From the NCBI GenBank assembly GCA_002704755.1, contig PAHC01000016.1, forward strand, positions 12,209 through 34,827: a DNA stretch of 22,619 nt. The letters run 5' to 3'. The number at the start of each line of letters is the position of its first letter. Position 1 is the stretch's first letter. This document shows positions 1-8,451 of this stretch, in pieces. Made by a program: the position numbers and the translations under genes. A model generated the notes under the pieces. It had not been told where the DNA came from, searched no databases, and saw only the letters and a list, made by a program, of their open reading frames with translations. The stretch comes from Rhodobiaceae bacterium. Its GTDB lineage: Bacteria; Pseudomonadota; Alphaproteobacteria; Rhizobiales; TMED25.

Positions 1-276
1 ACCTTTTTTAGTATGAATTTTTTTTATTGTCCCATTTGTTTCAAATCTTAATTCTAATAGATTATTTGGCTCAGTCTTACCTATAATCTTTAAAGTGTCA
101 CTGAAATCAGAAGCTTTACTTTCAATATATCTTACTGTGAAATCTTCTTGTACTTCTGGTTGATTATCTGCAGGTACTACGGATGTTTGAGATGGTTTTG
201 TAAAATATCCCGAACCAACCCATAAGGAAGTAACGATTATAATAACAAAAGCCGTAATAAGGGACTTAATTTTCAT
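1..276 (-). CDS. RND efflux periplasmic adaptor (HlyD/MFP family), N-terminal fragment
   Basis: The minus strand is open from an ATG at 276 to the window edge, giving the first 92 residues with no stop, so the gene is partial. The start MKIKSLITAF is followed by a hydrophobic segment (about residues 5-24), which would be a membrane anchor or signal. After a linker come the residues KIIGKTEPNNLLELRFETNG (about 67-86) and then TIKKIHTKKG. This is the pattern of the first beta-barrel strand and lipoyl half-motif in RND membrane-fusion proteins (G+TE...v....G.i..i.v..G). Such proteins link an inner-membrane RND pump to an outer-membrane channel. The pump itself would lie beyond the left edge. The gene starts 78 bases downstream of the amino acid permease; I see no clear terminator between them. 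The family call rests on a short N-terminal match, so it is moderately sure. Confidence 0.6.
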   Translation of the reverse strand, partial: MKIKSLITAFVIIIVTSLWVGSGYFTKPSQTSVVPADNQPEVQEDFTVRYIESKASDFSDTLKIIGKTEPNNLLELRFETNGTIKKIHTKKG

Positions 277-354
277 TGTATTTTAATAATTATCTATAAA
301 TTTATTTTAATTAGTATTGTTATAACGATCAGGTGTTACATTTTAGTTTAGATT

Positions 355-1194
355 TTATCTTATATAATTTGATAAATACCTGATTGAACTTTTTCTCTCT
401 CTTGGGAGATGTTTATTGAAATATACATTTATTATTTTAAAAATCAATATGATTAAAAGAGTAATGGAGATAAAGTATGCTGCAATTATTGGATAAGGGA
501 TAAACGGATTGAAAGTCTTATCCGCAAAATAACTTGCATAGTAAAGTGCATCACCAGATTGACTCCATGCTGGAAAGCTACTAAAGAACACAAGCGTCGT
601 TGCATGAAATAAGAAAATAGCCTCATTTGTATAAGACGCCCAAGAATTTCTTAACATTGTTGGAACAATTATTTTCCTATATTTTCTCAAGTTCGATAGA
701 CCAAATGCGTTTGCGGCATCAATATCTTGTTTGGGAATTGACTTTAATGCTCCATAGAATATTTCTGAACTATACGCTGTAGTATTTAAAAATAAGACAA
801 GCAGTGCTCCTAACCAAGCTTTCGTTAACCAACCTGTTTGGAATGTTACTGTTATAAAAATTAAATTAATATCTATACCAACTTTTGGTAATAGTACAAA
901 CAATTCATAAGCACAAAAGAATTGTATGAATAACGGAGAACCTCTAAATACAAAGACATAGATTTCAATTGCCTTTGATATAAATGGATATTTATTATTT
1001 CTTATTATTGCAGTTGAAATTGCAAAAATAAAACCAAGAGACAAAGCTATAATACAAAAATATATATTCCAAATTATTCCACTACCAATGAGCACAAACT
1101 GATCGCAAAGGGTTATATCACTTTTTGGTAATAGTTTCTCACCAACACCGAGGGACCTTAAAGAATATAGTTCAATTGTATTTTTACAGATCAT
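355..1194 (-). CDS. Polar amino acid ABC transporter permease (HisM type)
   Basis: Inner-membrane permease of an amino acid ABC importer, 279 residues. Several hydrophobic segments are visible: about 35-62, 72-100, 110-140, 190-205 and 235-257. RGSPLFIQFF (84-93) is the usual RGtPll.ql motif of HisM/GlnP permeases. The cytoplasmic EAA loop that docks on the ATPase reads EIFYGALKSIPKQDIDAANA followed by FGLSNLRKYRKIIVPTMLRN (about 144-183). The protein is about 50 residues longer than a minimal HisM because of an extra stretch between the RGSP segment and the EAA loop; the partner permease upstream has a similar extra stretch. It is the last gene of the importer operon, nine bases after the other permease. 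Permease identity is sure; the substrate is only inferred from family. Confidence 0.9.
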   Translation of the reverse strand: MICKNTIELYSLRSLGVGEKLLPKSDITLCDQFVLIGSGIIWNIYFCIIALSLGFIFAISTAIIRNNKYPFISKAIEIYVFVFRGSPLFIQFFCAYELFVLLPKVGIDINLIFITVTFQTGWLTKAWLGALLVLFLNTTAYSSEIFYGALKSIPKQDIDAANAFGLSNLRKYRKIIVPTMLRNSWASYTNEAIFLFHATTLVFFSSFPAWSQSGDALYYASYFADKTFNPFIPYPIIAAYFISITLLIILIFKIINVYFNKHLPRERKSSIRYLSNYIR

Positions 1195-1203
1195 GATTAA
1201 CCA

Positions 1204-2047
1204 TTAGATTGGTAAATAAAGTTTCTTGGAAACTCGATTAAGAGCAATTTCACTAATTTTTGTTAGAAGAAGATAAAATATCAATAAGGAGAGAAAATAC
1301 CAAACTCTCCAATCGGGGTGGGGGTATTGGAATATGGATGTTTTAGAGCCACCCAGTTCTCTTGCCCAAAATACTATATCCTGAATTCCCAATAAAAATA
1401 GTAAGGGAGTTGATTTAATTAATAACATCCAAAGGTTTGATAAACCTGGTAGCGCGTACCTCCACATTTGTGGGAATATGATACTAAAATAAATTTGTTT
1501 TTTATTCATTCCAAAGGCTTTGCCGGTGTCAATCTGAGAACGAGGTACAGAATTCATTGCTCCATGGAATGTATTTGCTGCGAATGCACCGTACACGATG
1601 GTAAATGACAATATTGCTAGAGAAAAACCATACATATCATGTATCCATTGAGGACTTGAGCTTAATGGTAGTTTTGCGGCACTACAAACAATAAAGTCAT
1701 TACCTTGCCAAACACTATCTATCATTTCAGGGCATTTAACCTTATGCCTTGTAAATTCAATTAATTGATCAATTGTAATAGGAATAAATAAGAAGAAAAT
1801 AATGTCAGGTATTCCCCTTACAATATTGGCGTAAGTTTTACTTATAAGCCTCAGTAAAAAAAAAATTGGATTTTATTGCAACAGCAGCTGTCAGACCCAG
1901 TATTAAAGCCAGAGGTGCCGTTAGAACCAGCAGCAGGATGATAAGTCCAAAAGATTTATAAAACTGGATATGTTTCCCATTTGTAAGGTAACAACTGAAC
2001 CAATCAAAGGTTGATAAGATACTTGGATCAGAGCAAAACTCAAACAT
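1204..2047 (-). pseudogene. Polar amino acid ABC permease (HisQ type), split by a one-base frameshift
   Basis: One permease reading frame is present in two pieces. The N-terminal piece (2047 to 1838, 69 residues) begins MFEFCSDPSILSTFDWF, has one membrane segment (about 34-58), and hits a stop soon after a run of ten T on the coding strand (1856-1865). If one T is skipped, the frame continues without a stop through SKTYANIVRGIPDIIFFLF, the expected RGxPdii motif. It then joins the second piece in phase, giving one protein of about 280 residues, close to the 279 of its partner permease. The second piece holds the EAA loop (GAMNSVPRSQIDTGKAFGMN). An ATG at 1725 is the first in-frame Met of that piece, but it falls in mid-domain and is unlikely to be a natural start. 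The cause may be a real mutation, a homopolymer base-calling error, or a tract read through by slippage. The rest of the operon is intact. Confidence 0.85.
1856..1865. repeat. Ten-base homopolymer (A on plus, T on coding strand) at the permease frameshift
   Basis: Ten consecutive A on the plus strand lie exactly where the HisQ-type permease changes frame. Nine bases would restore an uninterrupted 280-residue protein. Confidence 0.95.
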
Positions 2048-2070
2048 GGGTCAACTTTTATAATTTAATC

Positions 2071-2092
2071 TGGGAGGCGGCGAGGCCTCCCA
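2071..2092 (-). promoter_or_regulatory. GC-rich intercistronic stem-loop between binding protein and permease genes
   Basis: Two perfect 8-base arms, TGGGAGGC (2071-2078) and GCCTCCCA (2085-2092), flank a 6-base loop. The hairpin starts 13 bases after the stop of the binding-protein gene and ends 24 bases before the permease start. It is strikingly GC-rich against the AT-rich surroundings and is not followed by a T-run in the direction of transcription. A full terminator is therefore unlikely. A stem-loop protecting the mRNA 3' end of the highly needed binding protein, or causing partial termination, fits the position; this is inference. Confidence 0.65.
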
Positions 2093-2105
2093 AAAAATTA
2101 ATCTA

Positions 2106-2831
2106 TTAATAAATAGATGCGTCCTCACCAAACCATTTTTTGATTAGGTTATTTAGACTTCCATCTTCTTTCATTGAGTCAATAGCAGCATTGAAAGTAT
2201 CTTTTAAATCACTGTCAGATTCTCTAATACCCATTCCAACACCACCACCAATAAACACATCTTTACCGATGAATTTAAAGTCTCCATTTGATTCATCAAC
2301 TATAGGTGCCAAAAATGCTTTATCTGCCATAACGGCTTCCACTTCACCATTTCTTAGAGCTGATATTGTTTCATCTGGTGTTGCAAATTCAACAAGTATT
2401 GCTCCTGATTCAGCTACATGGCTTGCTTGTATTGTTGATGTTTGAGCAGCAACTATGCCTATGTAAGCAGCTTTGTTTCCATCACCTGTAGTGATATAAG
2501 CTGATGGATCAGGTGGTAGATAGTCTTGAGTAAAGTCAATTACCTCATCTCTTTCGTCAGTAATAGACATTCCAGCAATTATTGTATCATAGTTGCCAGA
2601 CACTAGATTTGGAATTATTGAGTCCCAGTCATTTTGAACCCATTCACAGTCTAGTCCAGTTCTATCGCATAATTCATCACCAAGATCTCTTTCAAAACCG
2701 TCAATCTCTCCATTATCATTAATAAAATTATACGGAGGATAAGCACCTTCAGTTCCCATTCTCACTGTATCAGCGTTTACTGGTGAATATATGAAGCCCA
2801 GAAGTAGTGCGCTTAATAATATTTTCTTCAT
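2106..2831 (-). CDS. Amino acid ABC transporter periplasmic binding protein (HisJ/family 3)
   Basis: Exported solute receptor of 241 residues. MKKILLSALLLGFIYSPVNA is a typical signal peptide, with predicted cleavage after A20 and a mature start DTVRMGTEGAYPPYNF. That motif, together with the DGFERDLGDELC stretch, defines the N-lobe of family 3 binding proteins. C55 and C62 (CDRTGLDC) match the conserved disulphide of HisJ/LAO-type proteins. AGMSITDERDEVIDFTQDY (about 86-104) is the hinge and ligand-carboxylate loop, with R94 the expected ligand-binding arginine. The length is normal. The gene lies ten bases after the ATPase gene and ahead of both permeases, separated from them by the stem-loop at 2071-2092. 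A cationic or polar amino acid ligand is likely by family; the exact ligand cannot be read from the sequence. Confidence 0.92.
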   Translation of the reverse strand: MKKILLSALLLGFIYSPVNADTVRMGTEGAYPPYNFINDNGEIDGFERDLGDELCDRTGLDCEWVQNDWDSIIPNLVSGNYDTIIAGMSITDERDEVIDFTQDYLPPDPSAYITTGDGNKAAYIGIVAAQTSTIQASHVAESGAILVEFATPDETISALRNGEVEAVMADKAFLAPIVDESNGDFKFIGKDVFIGGGVGMGIRESDSDLKDTFNAAIDSMKEDGSLNNLIKKWFGEDASIY

Positions 2832-2841
2832 AACATACCTC

Positions 2842-3618
2842 TTAAGTGTTACTAAAACTTACTGACTCTAAAAATTTTTTTAATCTGTCAGTTTTAGTAT
2901 TATTAAAAATAACGTTAGGAGTACCTTTTTCAAGGATAATCCCATCGTCCATGAATAGTATATAGTCAGATATTTCTTTTGCAAGTTTCATGTCATGGGT
3001 TACAAGAATCATAGTTCTATCTTGACTAGCTAATTCTTTTATTACTGAAACAACTTCACTTTCCAATTCGGGATCGAGAGCCGAAGTTGGTTCATCAAAT
3101 AATATTATCTCCGGACTCATTGCAAGTGCTCGTGCAATGGCTGCGCGTTGTTGCTGTCCTCCTGATAAGTTTGCTGGGTATTCTTTTAATTTATCTGATA
3201 ATCCGACTTGTGTTAACATTTTAATTCCTAGCGCAGTCGCTTCAGATTTTTTCATCTTTAAGACAGAAATTGGTGCTTCAATGACATTTTGTAAAATAGT
3301 CATATGAGACCAGAGGTTGAATTGCTGAAATACCATGGATACTTTTTTTCTCAAGTCGAGTATATTTTTTTTGTCGGTTTTATTCTTTATATTTTGATCT
3401 TTGTTAATAATGAGGGAGTCATTAAAAAAGATCTTACCTTGGTTAATTTCTTCTAACTGATTGATGCATCTCAGAAGTGTTGATTTGCCTGATCCAGATG
3501 ACCCAATGATTGAGATTATTTGACCGGTTTGTGCAGATAGGTCAACCCCTTTTAGCACTTCAAGTGAGCCATAGGATTTGTGAATATTTATTAACTCAAG
3601 TGTATTTGTAACAGCCAT
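2842..3618 (-). CDS. Polar amino acid ABC transporter ATP-binding protein (HisP/GlnQ type)
   Basis: Cytoplasmic ATPase of the importer, 258 residues, full length for the family. Motifs in order: Walker A GSSGSGKST (39-47), Q-loop in VFQQFNLW (97-103), signature LSGGQQQR (151-158), Walker B IILFDEP (171-177), D-loop SALD (179-182) and switch histidine in VTHD (206-209). The sequence between Walker A and the Q-loop contains a lysine-rich insert, NKDQNIKNKTDKKN (about 72-85), typical of HisP rather than of shorter GlnQ proteins. It is the first gene of the importer operon. The 91-base gap to the oxidoreductase beta gene upstream shows no convincing terminator, so read-through from that operon is possible. 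Confidence 0.95.
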   Translation of the reverse strand: MAVTNTLELINIHKSYGSLEVLKGVDLSAQTGQIISIIGSSGSGKSTLLRCINQLEEINQGKIFFNDSLIINKDQNIKNKTDKKNILDLRKKVSMVFQQFNLWSHMTILQNVIEAPISVLKMKKSEATALGIKMLTQVGLSDKLKEYPANLSGGQQQRAAIARALAMSPEIILFDEPTSALDPELESEVVSVIKELASQDRTMILVTHDMKLAKEISDYILFMDDGIILEKGTPNVIFNNTKTDRLKKFLESVSFSNT

Positions 3619-3709
3619 ATTATATTTTAAAATAAGAAAATAATATGAGTATTAAATATCACATCACTGATAAGGGCAAGATAAATAATGTTGATGAATA
3701 TTTAGGGTA

Positions 3710-4765
3710 TTATCTAAATAAGTTATTTATATTATCAATGTAGTCATTACCTGGACACAAGTCATCCATTGCAAGTGCATTTAGCGGAGTATCTGAAGTT
3801 TTTAATGTTTGATGTAAATCAGATTTGTTTGGATCTATATATAAAAGCCCTGTTGTTACTTTACCTTCAGCTCTATTTTCTCGTAATGTATTGATAACTT
3901 TATGTTGATTGGTTGGATCATGATCGTCTCCAAGCTTTTTGAAGTTGATCTCTCTTCCGTTATGCAATTTTAATGAAATGGTTTCTCCTTCAGCATAGCT
4001 TGTATTGATTGTTTCTTCTTCTGGAACAAAATCTAAGTCACCGAAAACAGATCTATGCTCACGAATATAATCATAACTTTTCGTTGAATAGCCATGGTTA
4101 TTGAATGTAACACATGGAGAGATTACATCGATGAGTGCAAACCCGTCATATTCGAGTGCAGCCTTTATTAATGGGACAAGCTGCTCTTTATCTCCAGAGA
4201 AACTCCTTGCAACAAATCCTGCGCCTAATTCTATAGCCATTACTGCGAGATCTATAGAGCCAAATGGATTATCCATCCCTCTTTTATTTTTTGAGTTTTT
4301 GTCATTTGTTGCTGAAAACTGACCTTTTGTTAGACCGTATGTACCATTATTTTCAACAATATAGGTAAGGTTTAACTGTCTACGGATTGCATGGCAATAT
4401 TGACCTAGGCCAATTGATGCTGTATCACCATCACCTGATACTCCAATATAAGTTAGATCTCTGTTAGCCAAGTTAGCGCCTGTTGCAACTGATGGCATTC
4501 TTCCATGAACAGAATTAAAGCCATGAGCATTGTTTAGGAAATAATTTGGCGTTTTTGATGAACAACCTATACCAGATAATTTTGCGATTTTATGAGCTGG
4601 TAAGGATAACTCAAAGCAAGCATCGATGATTGAGGCTGTTATGGAGTCATGACCACAACCAGCACAAAGAGTTGACACAACTCCTTCATAGTCTCTGTAA
4701 GTAAGTCCTATAGCATTTGTTGGAAGTGATGGATGTCTGAATATTGGTTTCTTAATAAATGTCAT
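3710..4765 (-). CDS. 2-oxoacid:ferredoxin oxidoreductase beta subunit (TPP-binding)
   Basis: Catalytic beta subunit that binds thiamine diphosphate and oxidatively decarboxylates a 2-oxoacid to acyl-CoA with the alpha subunit. From the ATG at 4765 it has 351 residues. The TPP/Mg motif is GDGD (111-114) followed by ENNGTYGLTKGQ (138-149). Four cysteines at the family's [4Fe-4S] positions are present: C34 and C37 (CAGCGHD), C68 (GIGCSSKTP) and C220 (SPCVTFN). A longer frame with a TTG start at 4774 is possible. I prefer ATG 4765 because it lies one base after the alpha stop codon, giving translational coupling. The HGRMPSVATGANLAN segment is also typical. Substrate (pyruvate, 2-oxoglutarate, branched-chain or aryl 2-oxoacids) cannot be fixed from motifs. 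Confidence 0.9.
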   Translation of the reverse strand: MTFIKKPIFRHPSLPTNAIGLTYRDYEGVVSTLCAGCGHDSITASIIDACFELSLPAHKIAKLSGIGCSSKTPNYFLNNAHGFNSVHGRMPSVATGANLANRDLTYIGVSGDGDTASIGLGQYCHAIRRQLNLTYIVENNGTYGLTKGQFSATNDKNSKNKRGMDNPFGSIDLAVMAIELGAGFVARSFSGDKEQLVPLIKAALEYDGFALIDVISPCVTFNNHGYSTKSYDYIREHRSVFGDLDFVPEEETINTSYAEGETISLKLHNGREINFKKLGDDHDPTNQHKVINTLRENRAEGKVTTGLLYIDPNKSDLHQTLKTSDTPLNALAMDDLCPGNDYIDNINNLFR

Positions 4766-4766
4766 A

Positions 4767-6608
4767 TCATACAATCTTTATTGGTGGTGAATTTGCAGCT
4801 TTAATATTTTTGTTATTATTTAGTGACTCTGTTATGTTATCAACGATGAAGTTTGCTGTTAAAGGCATACCATCATAATTAAGTAAAGAAATTAGCTTAC
4901 TAACATCAAGATTTTCTTCGGATACAAGAAGCTTTTTCATTTGGGCATCTCTATTTTGCTCAAGGATGAAAATAAAATCGTGGTCATTGATAAAATCTTT
5001 TATTGATTTAGCAAATGGGAATGATCTAATACGTAGATGATTTACACCAATTCCATTTGATGAGAGCTGAGCGATTGCATCATTTAAAGCTACTGTTGTG
5101 CTGCCATAGTTAATTATACCAATTTTTGATTTTGGGCTATTGATATTTATTATTGGCTGTGGAAGCATTTTTTTGGATGTTTCAAATTTTTTGGATATTC
5201 TATCTAGCATCTCAGCGTGTATCACACCACTTTCAGTGTATCCACCCGTGTCAGTGTGCGATGTACCACGCGTAAAGTAAGATCCATATTCAGGATGTGT
5301 TGCCGGGATAGTTCTATAAGGTATTCCATCACCATCCACATCACGATATCTAGCGAATGATTTAAGCTTTTCGATGTCATCGGCAGTGACTAATTTACCT
5401 CTGTTATGCTTATATTCAGGATCCCAACTAAATTCATCAACAACCCAATCATTCATTCCAATATCTAGGTCACTTAATACCATAATAGGCGTTTGAAAAA
5501 GTTCTGCATAATCAAAAGATTTATAACCAAATTCAAAGCATTCATTTGGATCAGCTGGAAGTAGTATCATATGTTTTGTGTCACCATGTGATGCGTAAGC
5601 ACATGATAATATATCTGATTGTTGGGTTCTTGTCGGCATTCCAGTTGAAGGTCCACCGCGTTGAATATCAAACAGTACAAGTGGTATCTCCGCAAAATAG
5701 GCTAAACCAAGAAATTCACTCATTAGTGAAATGCCTGGTCCAGATGTAGCAGTAAATGCTCTTGAACCATTCCAATTAGCACCAATTGCCATTCCGATAG
5801 CTGATAATTCATCTTCAGCTTGAATGATAGCCGCGTTAAGATGTCCATCCTCCGTTTTTCGAAGCTTGTTTGCGTGTTTTTCGAATGCTTCAACAAGTGA
5901 TGTTGATGGTGTGATAGGGTACCAGGAAGCTACCGTTGCACCCCCATAAAGCGCGCCTAACGCTGCCGCTTCGTTTCCGTTTAACATAATCTTATTAGAA
6001 TTTTTATTGCACTTTCTAACTTGCTTGTTTAGCGGATAGTCAATGTTTTCCATAACATATTTTCTTCCGATATTAAGAGCATTTATGTTTGCATCAAGAA
6101 GGTTTTGTTTGTTTTTAAACTGATCAGCTAAAAGTTTCTCAATGACATCTATATCGATACCTATCAGCAAGCTGAGACTTCCGAGATAAACTATATTTTT
6201 GAATAGTTGTCTTTGACGCGAGTCACTATATTCTTCCGCACATAATTTTGCGATTGGAATACCAATTATAGTAATATCATCTCGGTCGAAATTTCTTCTA
6301 ATACTATTGTCATAAATAAATGTTCCACCAGAAATGACTTCATTTAAATCGCTTGCATATGTTTGAGCATTCATTGCAACCATAATATCAATATTTTCTT
6401 TTCTAGCTAGTCTCTCACTTTCTGATACGGTTATTTCATACCAAGTTGGTAAACCTTGTATATTTGATGGAAAAATATTTTTTGCTGAAATTGGAATTCC
6501 CATGCGGTAAAGAGACTTAGCGCAGAAGGTATTTGCACTTGCGGAACCAGAACCGTTAACATTCGCAAATTTTATAACGAGTTCGTTGTATGAAATATTA
6601 TTCGACAT
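4767..6608 (-). CDS. 2-oxoacid:ferredoxin oxidoreductase, fused gamma-alpha subunit
   Basis: A 613-residue fusion. Residues 1 to about 190 form the gamma domain (VIKFANVNGSGSASANTFCA then SLYRMGIPISAKNIFPSNIQ). The alpha pyrimidine-binding domain starts near 208 (LNGNEAAALGALYGGATVAS) with the substrate-loop motif YPITPST (230-236), and is followed by the alpha domain II and the C-terminal section. This gamma-alpha order and length are usual for KorA-type proteins. The frame stays open upstream to an ATG at 6704, but those 32 extra residues lie inside the preceding gene and do not look like the family. The ATG at 6608 begins MSNNISYNELVIKFANVNGS and overlaps the upstream stop by 11 bases, so I choose it. 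It works with the beta subunit immediately downstream. Confidence 0.9.
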   Translation of the reverse strand: MSNNISYNELVIKFANVNGSGSASANTFCAKSLYRMGIPISAKNIFPSNIQGLPTWYEITVSESERLARKENIDIMVAMNAQTYASDLNEVISGGTFIYDNSIRRNFDRDDITIIGIPIAKLCAEEYSDSRQRQLFKNIVYLGSLSLLIGIDIDVIEKLLADQFKNKQNLLDANINALNIGRKYVMENIDYPLNKQVRKCNKNSNKIMLNGNEAAALGALYGGATVASWYPITPSTSLVEAFEKHANKLRKTEDGHLNAAIIQAEDELSAIGMAIGANWNGSRAFTATSGPGISLMSEFLGLAYFAEIPLVLFDIQRGGPSTGMPTRTQQSDILSCAYASHGDTKHMILLPADPNECFEFGYKSFDYAELFQTPIMVLSDLDIGMNDWVVDEFSWDPEYKHNRGKLVTADDIEKLKSFARYRDVDGDGIPYRTIPATHPEYGSYFTRGTSHTDTGGYTESGVIHAEMLDRISKKFETSKKMLPQPIININSPKSKIGIINYGSTTVALNDAIAQLSSNGIGVNHLRIRSFPFAKSIKDFINDHDFIFILEQNRDAQMKKLLVSEENLDVSKLISLLNYDGMPLTANFIVDNITESLNNNKNIKAANSPPIKIV

Positions 6609-8391
6609 ATTCTGATATTGTACTTTTCTTGGCATGAGATTCGATATAAGTAAACTTTTGCATGTCCCATGCACCTGTTGGACATCTTTCAGCACAGAGA
6701 CCACAATGTAAACACATGTCTTCGTCTTTTACCATAACTCTACCGGTCTTAAGTGTATCAGATACCAAGATATCTTGAGTTAAGTTTAATGCAGGAACAG
6801 TTAGTTTTTTTCTTAGATTTTCCTCTGTGTCATTTTGAGTAAAATTAATACAATCAATTGGACAAATATCAACGCATGCATCACATTCGATGCATAGATT
6901 TTCTGTAAATACAGTTTGGATATCACAGTTTAAGCATCTTTGTGCTTCATCAAAAGCAAGTTTTTCATCATAACCAAGTTCAACTTCCAAATTAAGGTCA
7001 GTAAGAGAAGTTTCAATATCAGCGTGCGGTACAGCAAACCTATCATCGTTTGATATATCATTTGGATAAGACCATTCATGGATACCCATTTTTTGACTGA
7101 CAAGGTTTGTTAGTGGACTTGGTCTATCTTTTAGATCTTTGCCCTGACAGAAATTATCAATTGAAATTGCAGCCTGATGTCCATGAGCAACTGCCCATAT
7201 AATGTTTTCAGGTCCCCATGCAGCATCTCCACCAAAGAACACTCTTGGCTGTGTAGACTGGAATGTGGTTTTATCTACTATGGGTTGTTCCCATTGATTA
7301 AACTCAATGCCAATATCTCTTTCAATCCATGGGAATGCATTTTCTTGACCGATTGCGAGAAGAACATCGTCACACTCAAAGAGAACGGTTTCTCCAGTTG
7401 CAGTTAATGTTCTTTTTCCATCATTATATTCTGCTTTCATTTTTTCAAATAATAAACCCTTAAGCTTTCCATTTTCATGGATAAACTCTTTAGGTGAATG
7501 GTTATCGAATATTGGAATACCCTCTAACTCTGCTTCTTCAATTTCCCAATCAGAAGCTTTCATATCACTTTTTGGGCTTCTTACTGTCACTTTAACGTCT
7601 TTTCCACCAAGACGCAGTGATGTTCTACAGCAATCCATGGCAGTATTACCACCACCAATCACCACAACCCTTTGTCCAATTTTATCTATGTGTTTGAAAG
7701 CAACACTTGTTAGCCAATCGATTCCAACGTGAATGTTTTCGCTGGCTTCATTCCTTCCTGGAACATTTAAATCTTTACCCTTTGGTGCACCTGTCCCTAC
7801 AAATACGGCGTCATAATCTTCTTCAAGGATTACTTTTAAACTCTTCACCTCTTGATTGAATTTTTTGACAACTCCGAAGTCCAATATTCTATCAACTTCA
7901 TCATCGATTACACCTACAGGTAATCTGAAAGACGGAATATTAGTTCGCATAAGCCCGCCAGCTTGAGGATCTTTTTCATATACTGTACAATCATAACCAA
8001 GTGGCATTAAATCTCTCGCTACAGTTAGTGAAGCAGGACCTCCACCAATCATTGCAATTTTTTTACCGTTCTTTTGGTTGGGTATTTCAGGCAATAAGCT
8101 ACTTACATCTGATTTATTATCAGCTGCAGCTCTTTTTAACCTACAAATGGCAACAGGTTCTTCATCAACTCTAACTCTTCTACATGCAGGTTCGCATGGT
8201 CTGTCGCATGTTCGACCAAGAACACCAGGAAACACATTTGATTCCCAATTAATCATGTAGGCCTCAGTATATTTTCGTTGCGCTATTAATCTAATATATT
8301 CAGGAACAGGTGTATGTGCAGGGCATGCCCATTGACAATCAACAACCTTGTGATAGTAATTTGGATTTTCTGTATCTGTAGGTTTCATCAT
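6598..8391 (-). CDS. GltD-like NAD(P)-dependent FAD oxidoreductase with N- and C-terminal Fe-S domains
   Basis: A 597-residue flavoprotein, first gene of the 2-oxoacid oxidoreductase operon. The N-terminal part has cysteines C19, C23, C62, C66, C70 and C83, matching the Fe-S domain found in glutamate synthase small subunit and dihydropyrimidine dehydrogenase. An FAD Rossmann motif follows, IAMIGGGPASLTVARDL (112-128). The NAD(P) motif is VVVIGGGNTAMDCCR (242-256), and the second FAD contact is FFGGDAAWGPENIIWAVAHG (385-404). The C-terminus carries two [4Fe-4S] ferredoxin motifs, CIECDACVDICP (500-511) and CLHCGLCAERCP (560-571). No glutamate synthase large subunit is nearby, so glutamate synthesis is unlikely. 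Context suggests it carries electrons between the KorAB-type enzyme and NAD(P). Start may be 8391 or the adjacent ATG at 8388. Confidence 0.9.
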   Translation of the reverse strand: MMKPTDTENPNYYHKVVDCQWACPAHTPVPEYIRLIAQRKYTEAYMINWESNVFPGVLGRTCDRPCEPACRRVRVDEEPVAICRLKRAAADNKSDVSSLLPEIPNQKNGKKIAMIGGGPASLTVARDLMPLGYDCTVYEKDPQAGGLMRTNIPSFRLPVGVIDDEVDRILDFGVVKKFNQEVKSLKVILEEDYDAVFVGTGAPKGKDLNVPGRNEASENIHVGIDWLTSVAFKHIDKIGQRVVVIGGGNTAMDCCRTSLRLGGKDVKVTVRSPKSDMKASDWEIEEAELEGIPIFDNHSPKEFIHENGKLKGLLFEKMKAEYNDGKRTLTATGETVLFECDDVLLAIGQENAFPWIERDIGIEFNQWEQPIVDKTTFQSTQPRVFFGGDAAWGPENIIWAVAHGHQAAISIDNFCQGKDLKDRPSPLTNLVSQKMGIHEWSYPNDISNDDRFAVPHADIETSLTDLNLEVELGYDEKLAFDEAQRCLNCDIQTVFTENLCIECDACVDICPIDCINFTQNDTEENLRKKLTVPALNLTQDILVSDTLKTGRVMVKDEDMCLHCGLCAERCPTGAWDMQKFTYIESHAKKSTISEYVE

Positions 8392-8442
8392 TTTTGATTA
8401 TTTTTAAACCACTTCCGCCAATTTGTATATAGTATTTTTTGA

Positions 8443-8451
8443 ATTATAACA
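8443..8451 (-). promoter_or_regulatory. Extended -10 promoter for the oxidoreductase operon
   Basis: On the minus strand the bases read TGTTATAAT, a perfect extended -10 (TGn-TATAAT). It would place transcription start near 8436, leaving a leader of about 45 bases before the ATG at 8391. No good -35 box lies at the usual distance, which extended -10 promoters can tolerate. Prediction from sequence only. Confidence 0.45.

Noticed and set aside
2140..2445. Open frames antisense to real genes, such as this one across the binding-protein gene and similar ones at 4101-4322, 7177-7407, 11848-12081, 13761-14093, 15798-16070 and 18284-18616
   Set aside because: Each lies opposite a well-supported gene, shows no domain or ribosome binding site, and reads as a shadow of it.
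3619..3709. Terminator between the oxidoreductase operon and the importer
   Set aside because: Only a five-base AT-rich inverted repeat (TATCA/TGATA) without a T-run is visible, too weak to call.
3645..3743. 32-codon plus-strand open frame in the gap between the importer and oxidoreductase genes
   Set aside because: No ribosome binding site, no recognisable features, and it runs antisense into the beta subunit gene; most likely chance in AT-rich DNA.
4766..4774. TTG start at 4774 for the beta subunit
   Set aside because: The ATG at 4765, three codons in and one base after the alpha stop, is a better and coupled start.
6609..6704. Longer N-terminus for the gamma-alpha oxidoreductase subunit starting at the ATG at 6704
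   Set aside because: The 32 extra residues lie entirely within the preceding gene, do not resemble the family, and the ATG at 6608 gives the normal N-terminus with a short overlap.
6598..8391. Glutamate synthase small subunit (GltD)
   Set aside because: It has two additional C-terminal ferredoxin motifs, and no GltB gene is next to it; the oxidoreductase subunits are.
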